Shown: positions 46,570-58,750, counted from the stretch's first letter. The stretch: DNA of 64,000 nucleotides from Pomphorhynchus laevis (GCA_012934845.2 WNNJ02002333.1:42278-106277); one strand, 5' to 3'. The notes: generated by a model from the letters alone, not told the origin. A program made the numbers and translations.

Positions 46570-47683
46570 AGAATAAAGAAAATGATTAAACTGATAAAAA
46601 ATTAATCCCACAGACAAATTTTTAATAGTATGAAAAAGGAAGTGGATCAGATATACGAAGGGAGCGAATTCCAGGCAAGTGAAGCAGCAACAAGAAAGGA
46701 ACGGATGCAGTAATTTGCAGAATAAATTTGTATGTAAAGTAGAGAATGAAATGATCTTAAGGATAAAGAAACAGGAGGAGATTCATCGAGATATGAAAGA
46801 TGTAAGTATGAAGGGGAATTGAGATGCAGTACAGGTGTCAGAATAATCAAACGAAACTGGACACGATGGCTAATTGTGAGAAACCAGGAAATGATTAAAA
46901 ATGTGTTGAGATATGTGGTTAGAAGGACGGAGACGAAAGAGAACGCGAACTGCTGAATTTACAATACGTTGGACAGGTTGGGAAGTAGTTTTAGAAGAGT
47001 TGTAGAAGAGGATAAGGCAATAATCGATTCGGGAAAATAAAAGAACGGATAAAAGGGAAAGACGAAAGCGAAAATCGATCAACCTACGAATACGGCGAAT
47101 ACCACGTAGTAACAATAACAAGGAGCGGACTTTATCGGAAACAAATAGCTTGAGAGAAACATGCTTGTCAAAGTGAAAACCGAGGAATACGATATCATTA
47201 ATGACAGGAAGAATGGATGAGTAGATATATACGGTAGGTAGAGTAATGTTGATATGAGAAGGAATTATCCACATAATTTTGGACTTTGCAGGATTGAGTG
47301 ATAGGTGAAACGAAGAAATGTGCTGGGAAACGGATAAGAGGCATACGGATAAATTAGATGCAAAATCATCGATTTGAGAGGAGGGTAGATAAGAGTAGAT
47401 GATAATGTCATCAGCATATTGCATAACATGAAAATTCTGTTCTGGTTATTAAAGAGAGATAACCGATAAAAAAGGGAGAAAAGAACGGGACCTGGTACTG
47501 AGCCTTGAGGCAGCGTGTGATCTAGTACTGAGCCACGAGAGAAGACGGTTGAGGGTCAGAATAAGCTGAATTAACACTGAAAGAACGGTAAGATGGATAA
47601 GAGGAAAATCAGGCTACAGCGGAGTTAAAGAATGCTTAGTCATGACGTAGCCGATATAGAAGAATATAATGATCGACAAAGTT
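46570..47683 (-). pseudogene. LINE G, 3' half: CR1-like RT thumb and C-terminus
   Basis: Minus-strand pieces: motif B remnant near 47470-47500 (QGSVPGPVLF), MQYADDIIIYSYLPSSQ (C), FHLSLNPAKSKIMWIIP (D), FLGFHFDKHVSLKLF, RIDYCLILFYNSS, QRIVNSAVRVLFRLRPSNHI, then after a shift SFLVAASLAWNSLPSYI. The 184-codon frame is intact across the RT C-terminus. The N-terminal RT part is at 48560-48975, beyond an insertion. Confidence 0.75.
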
Positions 47684-48555
47684 TATTATAATAAACTAAT
47701 AATAACAATAACTTATTATTAATAATAATGTTGAGATTTGTTAAGACCACTTTGCCTTTCAGCTCGGGTCAAACAAACAAGGACAAACAGATTTGCAAAT
47801 AAATTGGAAAAATTGAATAGAAAATGCTGCAATAAACATTCAAAATAGTTGATAGTTGAATATCAAATCGCCATAATCAAATTTAGGTCATGGACATGCT
47901 AACCGGTCAATACTACTGAGTGATAATTTCGATAAGTATACAAATGTAAAGACGTGAAAAAGTGATTGACAACATTCAGAACAGTAAAGACAATTACAAG
48001 TCAAATATCTTTCATGAATCATTATGCGTTTCACACAAATTTTAGCGTGATATCCATGTAATGATGTACGCCAAATAAGAGGTCTCTTAATATAAAAGAG
48101 ATTTCTCCAATTCGCTTGAGTATAAACATGAGTTAACTCATACTCAGGGTCTAAAAGTGCGGTCTTACTTTCAAGATTTTAAATATTTGTAAGAAATTCA
48201 TGGGTGAGGTAGGTTATAAAGATCTCTTATATATCGAGCATGGCTTCACATTTGCTAGGAATCCTACGATAGTGCTAGAGCACTTCGGTGAAACCCCGAC
48301 TATTCTTTTAATGTATCGAGTCTGGCAGTTATCGATTTGTCTAAAGTTGGATGATTTCAGGTCTGGCCAGAAGGACGATAATCCGTAAAGTAAGCAAGGG
48401 AGTAACATTATTTGAAAATAATGTGGAGCACCTTCGAAAGATAAAGCTCCTAAATTAGCGACTCTTGAGGTAGCACCTATTAGTGATAACTTAATAATAA
48501 GTTATCAATAACTTATTATTAGTTATTATTAATAACTAATAATAAACAAATAATA
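47684..48555 (-). mobile_element. LINE F: 3' fragment inserted in LINE G
   Basis: About 870 bp bounded on both sides by AAT/TAA-rich runs (47683-47735 and 48485-48555); ACTAATAATAA occurs at both edges and may be the target duplication. Inside, on the minus strand, is a LINE C-terminal frame: LLPCLLYGLSSFWPDLKSSN, FRQIDNCQTRYIKRIVGVSP. The rest would be its 3' UTR. It is 5'-truncated. Confidence 0.6.
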
Positions 48556-48559
48556 AACC

Positions 48560-48975
48560 AGATAATGACGCTACAAAGTTTTTCCTTTCGTGATTGTAGA
48601 AGATCACCAAAGACTTTGTGACACACTAGTTATGTGGAATAATTATAACAAAATGTAGATTGAAACGTGGAATATAAATTTGACGATATAAGATAGGTAT
48701 TTACCTGATTTAGCACAAAACGTTCCAAGAGTTTTGATAATGTTGGAAGAGATATAGGACGATACGAGGATGGAAGTGAACTGTCTAGAAAGTGTTTTTT
48801 TTTCATAAGTGGACAGACAATGACAGATTTCCAGTTTAACGGAAAATACCGCTGCGGATATAAAGATTGAACAAGATTGTCAAAAACGAAGATACCGAGA
48901 CGCAAAAAAAAGTACCTCGGTTTGAATGAACAAAATACAGTGTATCGAATAGGATTAAAAAAGCTGATCAAGACA
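48560..48975 (-). pseudogene. LINE G, RT N-terminal part
   Basis: The minus-strand frame reads LVQSLYPQRYFPLNWKSVIV, SSYRPISLPTLSKLLERFVL and NLYSTFQSTFCYNYST: RT motifs 0-2a of a CR1/Jockey-type element. It belongs with 46570-47683; LINE F separates the two. Confidence 0.72.
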
Positions 48976-49595
48976 GCGAATTACTGTACGAGAATATATC
49001 GGTTCCTCGTTGAAGATGGAATATGACTTTTAAAATCAATCGCGATTCCTTCGAATGGTTGTTTTAATATGATAACACGTGGCATATGTGGATTATAGTA
49101 ACAAGGTCTGACTTCTGCAAACATTTAAAATTCTTCAATTACCTGCTTTACATTAGCAATCGAAAATGGATTTTGCGCGATATGACGAAGTGATCAAGTC
49201 TAGTCACTCCTGGAATGGCATAACGTTTCATGAATGAGACAAAATTGGCTTGTTGATTTATGGATGCACACCGAAATATGATACTAAATTAGCGAGAGCG
49301 TTTATTTCTCCAGAACAGCACAAAATAATATACTTGAAATGTGCCAACATTATGCACCAACTAATGAGCTTATTATTTTTAATGCTGTTTTGATTTCTTG
49401 CTTTGATAAAAATCACTTTTTTGCTCAGCAGCTATCTCTAACTGCCGCCCCAATAGGTAACGCCGCCAATGTATCACACTCTAATAATAAAGATTTTATT
49501 ATAAATAATACAAGGGTTAATAATGGTCAAATGTCAATTAAGAAGATAAAAACACAGCAGAACAAACTATATGATAAGTCAGTAGAGTCTTCACT
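48976..49595. other. No gene supported
   Basis: A 107-codon plus-strand frame at 49339-49662 is Asn/Ser/Lys-rich and overlaps the 3' end of LINE J3. It shows no domain that I recognise and may be the remains of a further element. Confidence 0.35.
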
Positions 49596-49599
49596 CTTT

Positions 49600-52102
49600 A
49601 CGGCCTCAGGTCCAGTGGGTGCTGAGCGCTCCAACCAATCCAACACGCCATCCTCCGACTGAACCACCCGGAGGCTTTCACCCCACCCCTGAAGAATCCA
49701 ATCGAGGCGAAATATGCTGGGTAAACGAGAGACGAGGAGCTTAAGAAACCTTAGCCTTTGCTCGGGGGACGTTCTCTAGAAAAAAGCTAATTCCGAGATA
49801 GCTTAAGTACTCGAGAGAAACACTTGGGTTATCCCTTTCAATTACAGATGCTTGGCCCGTTTTAGGGCCCACCTAGCTCTCTTCAGGATACGTTTAAGTC
49901 TATCCATGTATGTTTTCACCACCCAGTTTACTCGACTCGTGAAGACAGGAAGGGGTTGATTAGTCAAAATGGAGGAGAGTGCGGAGAGTGCTAATCTCTT
50001 AAGTTTTTGCTTTGTTGTAGAGGCACCATGAAAGACAACCACCTTCGATTCGGCGGAGTATAAAATAAGATTGGACTCGGGTAACTGGTCTCTTAATCTT
50101 AAAAAGAATCTGCTGATGTCCAAGACTACGTCTTTGCACCTGAGTCCAGAGAACAGGGCTGTGGTATAATCAGCGTATACCACTAGACGTTGTTCGCGTT
50201 TAAATATTTTAAAGAGCTTAATTGAAGCAGCAAAATATCAGATTGGAGAAAGAGGTGATCCTTGAGGCACACCCGTAATAGGGTAGAACTGACGTGCATC
50301 GGGGTCATCTTCATAGAAGAATCGCTTGGTGTAAGGAGTATATGCACCCTGTTTACAATTCTCACAGGCAACCCAAGGGACCTGAGCGAAGAGATAATGA
50401 AGGGAATGGAAATCCGATCAAATGTAGCTGAAAAATCAAGGAAAACAGCCACAACAAGTTGATGATTATTCTCCTGACAAAACTGATGCACTTTACCTAC
50501 AGCTGAATCGACTGAGCGACCTTTGACGAACTCATGGAAACCTGGTAGGATTAAATTACGCCTACTTAGATGATCGCGGATTTTACGCGCAAGCGCTTTC
50601 TCGTAAATCGACACGAGGGAATTCTGAATCGAAATGGGGCGCAGGTCTTTAGGACAAGATACCGCATTTTTCTTTGGAATAAAAACACGTCTACTTATGT
50701 TGAAGCCGGCCACATCGGATAAGGCGGCTAAAAGCATTGTGACGTCCACTTCCCTTCTTTGTTCGGTTGTCAAAAGCTGACAGACACGAGAAGAGAGTAA
50801 AGCGACGGATCTTGAGGTGCCCGGAAGTGCCCCTCCCAAGAGTTAAGAATACCTGGACAGATAGATCTCTACTCCTGAAGTCTCCCCAAGGCGGGATTGG
50901 TTGAGGCGATTGAGTAGATCCATAATTGTGTAGTTATAGTGACTCCTCCAAAACATTATCAAGACCTATTTTTCAAATCCAACCCAAGGCTCTATCCTTC
51001 CAACAGACAAACTTTTCCTTCTTGAATATCTTCCAGAAGGAAGACTGGGCTGGACTAAGGGAAGCAATGGTTGCCCTATCCATACCCAGTTGGAGCCTAT
51101 AACTAGTGCTCCAATATTCTTTTGAGAGAACTTGTCTGGCAGAAGCAGAGAGATTCGGAAGACGGATCATATATGCTAAGGTCTTGAGTTTTGTCGGAGT
51201 GGGATTGTAAATACGGCCTTTGTAGTTTGTCGAAAGCATCGCGGTAGCTTGCGAAGTGAGGTAAGAATTAAATTCGATTAGACTTATTACCAATTCGGGG
51301 GAAGCGTTGGATAGCTGCCTGAAAGATAGCCACACTGATAGGATCAAAGTGGAATCCCCTTACAAAGCAGCGTATCCTCTTCTATCCGCTGCGAATCAAG
51401 TCATGAGAGGTAAACAAATGTTGTCGCACCTACTCCGTACAGTGGGGTTTCAACAACCACTTCTTATGGAGCAGTAATAAGTCGAGGAGTGAATTCGTTG
51501 ATGTGCAATGAAAGGTGGGGGATAGTGGTTCGTGAATAAGATAACCGTGCATGACTGTGCGGAGTGTTGCATTAATCCAACGACCAGTTCTGTCGTTAAA
51601 GTCACAAAGTACCATGTCGTAACCGCTATCTATAATCATATCGAGGAGGTCACGATTTTTGTGAATCTAACCTGGACGGACGTAGACATTGGCTAGACTG
51701 AGGCGTTTACCGTTCTTGCATAGTGAAACTACTAAAGAATAAAGGGATGGAGAATAATAGTTGAGTAGAAGGGAAGATCTTAAAGAGCATTTAACTAAGG
51801 TTTAAAGACCTTGAGATGAAGAGGAGTGAGGCGGGGTTATGTACGGAGTATAGTGGGAACAAATGTGCTTAGGGATGAATCAAGTAATGTCCTGGGGGAG
51901 ATGGATAGACCACGTCTCCTGAAGGACTACAACATCGGCATCTCTACTAGATAGAAGTCTCAGGGCAGAAGCTCTTCCAGAATTATACTGAATGAAATTC
52001 AGTGAAAAAGGCTCACGAGTACTGTGCATTGTGTTAGGCTGGGTGGGATTGCCTTCTCTAGACTGAGCCAGGGGCGGAAAATCCGCGACCATTTAATTGG
52101 GC
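49600..52102 (-). pseudogene. LINE J3: I/Jockey-type ORF2, broken
   Basis: Minus strand from 52092: start of ORF2 (NFIQYNSGRASALRLLSSRD, VVLQETW of the AP endonuclease), MVLCDFNDRTGRWINATLR, the endonuclease C-terminus, then RT: DLRPISIQNSLVSIYEKALA, FHEFVKGRSVDSAVGKV, VFLDFSATFDRISIPF (A), a frameshift after RILL, QGSPLSPIWYF-like motif B remnants, MVYADYTTALFSG (C, YADD changed to YADY), SAESKVVVFHG. The C-terminus is damaged and ends near 49600. It keeps the endonuclease N-terminus that J2 has lost. Six or more frame breaks. Confidence 0.8.
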
Positions 52103-53250
52103 GTAACTTGATCCCCCTGGTTTTTATGGGTTTATCAAAGGTCGCTGGGTCCATTCAGCAGTAGGTGAGGTGGAGCAGTTTTGTTGGGATAATAGCCATC
52201 GTCTTGCAGTGGCTGTTTGCCTTGACTTATCATCTGCATTTGACCGCATCTCCATTCCCTTCGTGATCTCTTTTCTCAGGTCCCCCGGGTTGCCTGCGAG
52301 AATTGTGATCAGGATATAGATACTGCTGTACACCAAGCGATTTTATTATGATGACGACCCTGATACGCGTCAGTTCTACCCTATTACTGGTGTACCTCAA
52401 GGTTCACCACTTTCTCCTATCTTGTATCTTGCTTCCTCCATTAACCTATTCAAAATATTTAAACGTGAGCAACGTCTTGTGGTGTATGCTGATGACACCA
52501 CATCTGTTCTTTGGACACAGGTGCAAAGACGTAGTCTCTGACATCAGCGAGTTCTTTTTAAGATTAAAAGACCAGCTTCCCAAATCCAATCTTTATTTAA
52601 ACTCCGCTAAATCACAGGTGGTTGTCTTTCATGTCACCCTTGCTAAAAAGCAAAAACTTAAGAGATTGGCACTCTCTACGCTCTCCTCCATATTTGCTTA
52701 TGAACCACCTTATCTTCACCAGTCGAGTAAAATACCTGGGGTTCATATTACGGTGAACTGGTCGGCGAAAGCTGACCTGGATAGACTCAAACGTATCATG
52801 AAGAAAGCTTAGTGGGCCGTGAAACAGGCTCAGCATCTGTCATTAAAAGGGAAAACCCAGGTGCACCTTTGGTGGGTACATGGGCTATCTCGGGATTAGT
52901 CTTCTTCGCAAGAGGACGTCCTTGTCAAGAGGACGTCTTCGAGGACTCATTCTCAAGAGGACGTCTTCCCAGAGCAAAGGCTAAGGTTTCTTAAGCTCCT
53001 CGTTTCTCGTTTACCCAGCATAGTCCGCGCCGATTGGATACTTTGGGGAGGGGTGAAAGACCCCGGGTGTTTCGGTCGGAAGGCGGCGTGTTGGATTGGT
53101 TGGGGACTCAGATCCCTTTGGATGTGAGGTCGTAGTGCAGGGAAGAGAAGAATACGAAGAATTGGTTAATTGTTATGGTTTACTCAATGGCTGGCTATAT
53201 TAACAGTTATCATTATCTTGCTTGTGTGTTATTTAACAAAACCTTTATTT
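52103..53250 (+). pseudogene. LINE J4: I/Jockey-type ORF2 3' part, head-to-head with J3
   Basis: On the plus strand: GFIKGRWVHSAVGEVEQF, LDLSSAFDRISIPFV (A), FYPITGVPQGSPLSPILYLA (B), RLVVYADDTTS (C), SAKSQVVVFH (D), RLPSIVRADWILWGGVKDPG, and RRRVGLVGDSDPF-type C-terminus near 53110. A 3' UTR with TTTATTTATTTAAAA ends at about 53250. It is 5'-truncated in the RT, where it meets the 5' end of J3 directly. A local duplication of GAGGACGTCTTC-type sequence lies at 52905-52975. Several frame breaks. Confidence 0.78.
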
Positions 53251-53254
53251 ATTT

Positions 53255-54600
53255 AAAATTCTGAAGCGTCCGTTTCTGCGGTGAACATTTTTCGCTCATC
53301 AATTAAAAGCACAAATTGCCGATACTCACATCGTAAAAGTTTGGCAATTACTAATGGATGTAGTTTATCAGAAAAACGATTAATCCATCGCGAATAATGA
53401 CCCAATAAATCGCGCATGTCTTAAATCTTTAAGGGTCGAAGGTGGTTTCATTTTCTTTAACGCTTAAAACCGATCGTAATCTGCTCTCATCTCAACATTC
53501 GACATGGTATACCGAGAAGTTTGATACACCATCGACGAATATTACACCTATCCTAATTGATAGTGATAACATAACACTATATTGCTTGCTGGAATCCATG
53601 TATATTAAAGTTGTGATCACTCATTGTCTCACCCAAAACAACCAAATCTTTTAGATACACAAAATCATTGTGATTGTCTTGATAAATATAAACCCATACA
53701 TTATGTGATGGAAGACCGCTGGTGCGTTCGTGAGTCCGAACGGTACCGCGAAAAAGTGATACAACTCGCCTTTTTATTCGAACGCTGTATACGATATTTC
53801 GCTCGGATGAATAAGTGATGGTAAGCTGATTGTGTGTCAAATCTACTAAATCCCCGATCCTGCGATATCCTCTGGACAAAATCGTCGATCCGTGGCAATA
53901 GAGGCATCAAGACATGTTAATATATTTAATTGTTCGAGCATAGTCGACAACTACTCCACTTTTTGCATGCTCATTATTAATTACTAGGACTTAGGCTCTC
54001 CACGAAGAGCCTTAGCCCTAGGTTGGCTTCCGAGTATAAAGAAAATTCTCCGAGCTACCTGCTCAAATAAGGCCATAACTAATATATCGTTGATTCAAAT
54101 GTATATATCAGCCTTTTTCAAGAAAGATTGATCGCATGTTGTAAATAATATTGAAAGAAGATGAGTTGCCTGATTATCGGTATCCAGCCCATTCAATTTA
54201 GTAAATTTCGCGATTAAGATTTGCTCAGTCGTCAAATTTCCTATCTTGTCACATTGTCAAGATCGCGAGCTCTGCATCGTGATATTGGATTCCATGTTCG
54301 TCCACAGAAGAAACGCGATTTTGTAGTGGCAGCTAGTGTGGGAGTGTCGACGTCACTCAATTGATCTTGACGTCATTGGTATTTCCGTGATCTGATGTTG
54401 ATGCTTGGACCTGTGCATTTGCTGATTGAGTTACTCCGTAGCTTGCAGACTGAAACTGCCATTTCGAACGATCGTGCTTTAGAGTACGCAACATCCATAC
54501 TAAGGCCGCTACATTTTATTAGGCGCTGTCTAATAAAGACGACCGAATTCCGGTAACAAACGCGTCGCGCATTATGAGATTCTATTGTTTTGCTGTCGAC
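53255..54600 (-). mobile_element. Ty3/Gypsy-family fossil: gag zinc-knuckle end to RT and RNase H start
   Basis: Read on the minus strand, a worn gag C-terminal CCHC region lies near 54200-54330 (FFCGRTWNPISRCRARDL). RT follows at 53930-53577 (PLLPRIDDFVQRIS, FSRFDTQSAYHHLF; NDFVYLKDLVVLGETMSDHN). The start of RNase H (LIDERKMFTAETDA) is near 53330. The element is plainly broken and lacks recognisable LTRs here. It is a different copy from the Gypsy pieces at 22.3-28.6 kb. Confidence 0.7.
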
Positions 54601-54865
54601 ACTGTCTTAAAAGTAATCCTTGCTCAAAGTCTTTCTTATATACTAAATTATCTTAAACGTTCTTATGAAATTTAGCCAGTGCGATGTCTTGATTTTAACG
54701 TTTAGCAGCTAAACATTAGTACTCATTATTCAATGTATTTTAGAAATTTTTAGAGACTTAGAATTTGAAATTTCTTACATTACCGTTTCCCTGAATATAA
54801 TACCTACCCTGGTCTTCTTTTTCTTCTTTTTCTTTAGCGTCTTTTTAGTGAAGGGACGGGATCTG

Positions 54866-55075
54866 CTACTTTTGAGAGTTAGATTCACTTGGCTCTATCG
54901 AGGGCGTCTTTGGTTTCCAGTCAACACTTATTAAATCATGACGTATGACGTCCATCCATCGCACTTTCGGCCTTCCTATCGGACGCTTTCCATCCACTGT
55001 CACGGCGATGAACTTATTTGATGGCTCATGTTCGCTTGCGCGGATTACGTGGCCTCTCTCGTCTTTGTGTTATAC
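54866..55075 (-). pseudogene. LINE C-terminal fragment (GRPK-type tail)
   Basis: The minus strand reads DERGHVIRASEHEPSNKFIA, GKRPIGRPKVRWMDVIRHDL, then WKPKTPSIEPSES and a stop at 54866. G-H-V-x-R ... G-R-P-K-x-R-W-x-D-x-I-x-x-D-L is the usual last part of several LINE polyproteins (RTE/I-like). Only this tail is present; the rest of the element was not found. Confidence 0.6.
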
Positions 55076-55189
55076 TTGGTAACATCTTTCTCTCATCGTT
55101 TAAACTCTAACCTATTTTCCAATCTGATTCCGATCGCACAATTTTACTGAGTTGGCCTGTACCAGTTTTCTTTAACTTAATTATTGCTC

Positions 55190-55441
55190 AGGATTCTCTG
55201 CAGTGTCGTAATTTCCTTCGATTTTTCTTCTGCGCTTGACATTGCTGATCATTCCATCCTCCTTCCGTACCTTCGCCACACATATATGGCTTTCTTCTAC
55301 TATTGTATCCTGGTTATCTCTCTGAACGATCTTTCCGTGTATTTTCCAATATCTTTCTCTACCGTTTTTCTATCATGTGTAGTTCCTCAAGGTTTTGTGC
55401 TCGGAACAATTCTTTTCTCTCGTCTTCTTGATTATCTATAA
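55190..55441 (+). pseudogene. CR1-like RT fragment
   Basis: The frame contains SFDFSSALDIADHSILLPYL (motif A, worn) and CVVPQGFVLGTILFSRLL (motif B). It ends where motif C should come. A small, broken LINE piece, plus strand. Confidence 0.6.
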
Positions 55442-56007
55442 AGCAACAATGATAAGGTTGGTAGCGATATTAGAGTGGATATACTTTATCTTTTTTAATA
55501 TCACGAAATGAATATTCTAAATTAATTAGTGATTCTTTTAATTATTCAATAATTCTATTAATTATTGATTTATTAATTACTAAATTAATTATCAAAATTA
55601 ATTGTTTGATCCTATACCGAAAAGACAAAATTTCTTTGGATTGCACCTTCATTAATCGGCCCAAATCTATTATCCGATTTCCTAAAGTCAAAATCCATAC
55701 TGGTAAGTTATCGTATGAACTTTCTTGTTTTTCATTTTTATATTAGACAATCTCTAGCTTCTTTTGTTCATCATAAAATTCGTTCTTTTAATATTCTCCT
55801 AAGAAAACTTCGAAGCGTTCGTAACAAATAGATTTGCAAAATGCCTTACTCGTATCTCCGCTGTACTTTTCCCAAAGATTGGATCTTCGCTAACTCTTCC
55901 AAAATTACCAATTTTTCTCCAACATATCGTCGCATTGGACTTCGTAAATTTTTAAATATCCAGGAACTATCAGGTATAGTTAAACGAATACAAAAATTAT
56001 TTTGATA

Positions 56008-56035
56008 TTTCGCTAGAAACTACTAGCATCTTCAA
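56008..56035 (-). ncRNA. Hammerhead-like core in Penelope terminal repeat 1
   Basis: Minus strand: TTGAAGA (consensus CUGANGA, first base off), stem GCTAG/CTAGC with a TAGTTT loop, then GAAA. Likely worn and inactive. Confidence 0.45.
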
Positions 56036-56511
56036 AAATTAAAATAAAAATGAAAAAGAAAAATCACAGTTTCTTATCGGTTTGCAATCAAAATCGTTGC
56101 ACTTACTTCGTATAAACAGTTTCGGTGCTTCAAAGGATTTAACTTGTATGGACATTTCAAGCAATTTTCCCGAGGGAAAAGACTTTTCTAAGGAAACTAT
56201 TGTCAATGATCATCTCAAGCATGTTAGTGTTTGTTCTCAACAGGATAAGGGGTCCTTCGCCTAATCCCGAAGCTAAAAAACTGAATTGTAAACTATTTGA
56301 TCCAATTACACAAGTCATAAACGTACTACGATCTTACGATCGAGATATAGACGAGGATACTAAAGAGAAATTTCTGGTGATTTTAATATTATGGAATTAT
56401 TCTTTAATGATCTTAATTAGAAATATATTCATACTGATCTGTATTTAAATTTTTTAATATCCAAGAACTATCATGTATAGTTCAGAAACGACAAGAAAAA
56501 TCATTTTGATA

Positions 56512-56539
56512 TTTCGCTAGTAACTTCCAGCAGCTTCAG
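56512..56539 (-). ncRNA. Hammerhead-like core in Penelope terminal repeat 2
   Basis: Minus strand: CTGAAGC (consensus CUGANGA, last base off), stem GCTGG/CTAGC with one G-U pair, then GAAA. It is a direct-repeat partner of the core at 56008-56035. Confidence 0.45.
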
Positions 56540-56878
56540 AAATTAATATAAAAATGAAAAAAAATCACATAAATAAAGTTTCTTGTCTGTTTGTGCATTG
56601 ATGCTGGAATCAAAGTCTTTGCTAACATTTGTTCATGTAACGTTTCCTTTTGTAGGGACCGTAGCAAACAAAAACACAACAACGAAACAAACAAAACACT
56701 AAAAATGTACAACAAAAGTACAAAACACATATGTATTCATAAGAAAAAATAAAAAAAAAACAAAAAAGTGAAGAAAATAACAAAATAGAGTAAAAACAAA
56801 ACATTTTTTATAATCAAAGACTTTCGTTTATATTAGTTTTAAGGTCAAGTCAGCTTTATTACCAACCATTAAGTTATC

Positions 56879-57198
56879 CTATAGTTTTTTAATATAAAAC
56901 GCTTCTAAGATCTTGAGTTTAACCATCCTGGATTCTTTTGATAATATGGTAGTTCCATCGAAATTAATAATGTGATCATTATTAATGCTATGATCAACAA
57001 AGGCACTGCTTGTTCCACGTTTAAGTATGTATTTATGCTGGCTTACTTTCTTATTTATACCTTGCCCAGTCTGACCTATGTATATTTTACCCCGGTATTT
57101 ACAAGGGATTTTATAAACAATGGACGGATTATTGTTGATGAGGCATTCTTTTATTTGATCCATCTTTTTAGATGAAAAGTTAGGTTTAATTACGCTGA
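56879..57198 (-). pseudogene. GIY-YIG endonuclease domain of the Penelope-like element
   Basis: The frame reads VSVIKPNFSSKKMDQIKECL, SIVYKIPCKYRGKIYIGQTG (the VYKI ... YIG pair), NKKVSQHKYILKRG, SAFVDHSINNDHIINFDG, SKESRMVKLKILEAFYIKKL and a stop at 56879. This is the complete core of the GIY-YIG domain that nicks target DNA for Penelope-like elements, with no break inside it. The upstream stop at about 57200 cuts it from the missing RT. Confidence 0.85.
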
Positions 57199-57203
57199 CA
57201 TTT

Positions 57204-57799
57204 TATTTTTACTCGATTAAATTTTAATAGCCATTTTTTATAAACAAATAATAAAATATATTATTTATAATTATTAATTATCTGAGATACTTTATTACAG
57301 TTCTGCACCTTCATCTTTCGATGTCTGCAGTAATAAATTGACAAGTTCGTCCACAACCCGAACCAAAACATAATAGAAATCGTAACAATAATTATACTAA
57401 GGTTCTTGGGAATGATATACCCAAGCCACTTAATAATAAGATCCCGTAAACATAAATACGGTAAGAAAATATTCAATTGTAAAAAATAATAAAAATACTT
57501 CAAAAATCAAGCGCTTGTGATACTGAATAAACTCGTATTCATAGTGTCATACTGCATCTATGCATCTAAATAGGACAGCCCTATAACCCAAATATGTTTA
57601 TATTTTAATGCATGTAGCAAACTAATATGGGTATAATATATATATTTGGTTCGGCCTTTACAAGAGTTATTGATTCCAAGTTCACGATATTCATTTACTT
57701 TTTAAAGCCATTTGTTCCGGCTTTATTATATGTTTAGTACAGACTACATTCATATTCGTATATCGGGCCACTTCGTTGTATTATTAACACGGATTATAG
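57204..57799. other. No gene supported
   Basis: AT-rich DNA. The minus-strand frame 57261-57503 is hydrophobic and Tyr/Ile-rich without a recognisable domain. Confidence 0.4.
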
Positions 57800-58033
57800 G
57801 TTAGGAAAGAGCAGGACTGGGAACTCAGACTTCTCAAAGTTGCCATCCATTCATCTAATCAAGCAAACTTATCTTTAACTATGTCTACCAAGTATGTCTA
57901 CTATTTGAAAGGCACTGTCACACTTATACTAAGGAACCTTATTCCAGAAGAAAGACACAATGAAGTCAAACAAGAATTACACAATCATATGTCAAAAGAT
58001 GAACATAACTCTAGGCTTAATTTATACAGATGA
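57800..58033 (+). CDS. Unrecognised coding-like terminal exon
   Basis: I do not recognise this protein. After an acceptor-like GATTATAG (ending 57799) a frame of 77 codons runs to a TGA at 58031. Its composition is much more protein-like than the surroundings: VRKEQDWELRLLKVAIHSSN, STKYVYYLKGTVTLILRNLI, PEERHNEVKQELHNHMSKDE. It would form amphipathic helices with a charged C-terminal part. Base composition is also GC-richer than its flanks. It could be the last exon of a host gene that extends to the left behind the Penelope-like element, or an old gene fragment. Confidence 0.4.
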   Translation, partial: VRKEQDWELRLLKVAIHSSNQANLSLTMSTKYVYYLKGTVTLILRNLIPEERHNEVKQELHNHMSKDEHNSRLNLYR

Positions 58034-58750
58034 ATGTTCTGCCTAATTTTCCTAATTGAATTTTATCCATCACACCATTAATCGGTCTGAAAATTTGGTT
58101 AAATATTTTCGTTGTATCCAGCATTAAGCACTTTATGACTTAATCTATAATTACATAGTCATTGTAACCCCTAATTCTGTAGTCCACAAACTAGCCGTTC
58201 ACAAACCCTTAATCTAACCAATCTAATCGGCTTAATCTAATTTAATCTATAATCTAAATTTAATCTAAAATTTACGAATAGTTTTATAGCCTATTTATTT
58301 CAGATATTATTTAGGATATTCCTGATAACAGAAACAGGACTGATCCAATAGATCTATTGAAATTTTAAAATATGTGTTTGTTTGATTCCTGTTTTTTAAA
58401 CAAATGACCATTACAAGACGATTAATTATGTATCCCTTCTTTGTAAGTTACATTTCCTTCGATTGTAATCTCAGTAATTATGAGGAATTGTCTTTAGAAT
58501 TATCGAAATTTCATAATAAATTTACTATTGATAATATGTATGAATATCGATAATTTACTTGATCTAACTTTATTTAAAAAGTAAACTAATTTCTTTGTAA
58601 GTAAAAATGACTTTAATTCATATATTTTATTACAAATAATTGTAACAAAAATCAAGAGGATAGCTAATAAGGATTAAATGTTTATCAAACAATTTATCAA
58701 TATTTATCAAATTTAGGTGATTTATCAATTTATCAAATTTATGAGATTTG
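58034..58750. other. AT-rich spacer before the tandem array
   Basis: No gene or clear repeat beyond short TTAATCTAA-type runs at 58200-58270. Confidence 0.45.

Larger units (their letters stand above)
55945..57200 (-). mobile_element. Penelope-like element, 3' part with GIY-YIG endonuclease and hammerhead-like repeats
   Basis: On the minus strand a GIY-YIG endonuclease (57198-56879) is followed by two direct repeats of about 155 bp (56605-56446 and 56100-55945). Both contain TTTTGATATTTCGCTAG (plus sense) and a hammerhead-like core. Penelope-like elements have an RT joined to a GIY-YIG endonuclease, terminal direct repeats and hammerhead motifs in those repeats, so the parts and their order fit. 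The RT itself was not found to the right; the copy is truncated. Confidence 0.7.

Noticed and set aside
49339-49662. Plus-strand 107-codon frame as a host gene
   Set aside because: It overlaps the 3' end of LINE J3 on the other strand and has no domain; Asn/Lys/Ser-rich composition as expected by chance here.
56536-56804. Phe/Leu/Cys-rich minus-strand frames
   Set aside because: They are produced by poly-A/AAC-rich DNA on the plus strand; low-complexity and without start context.
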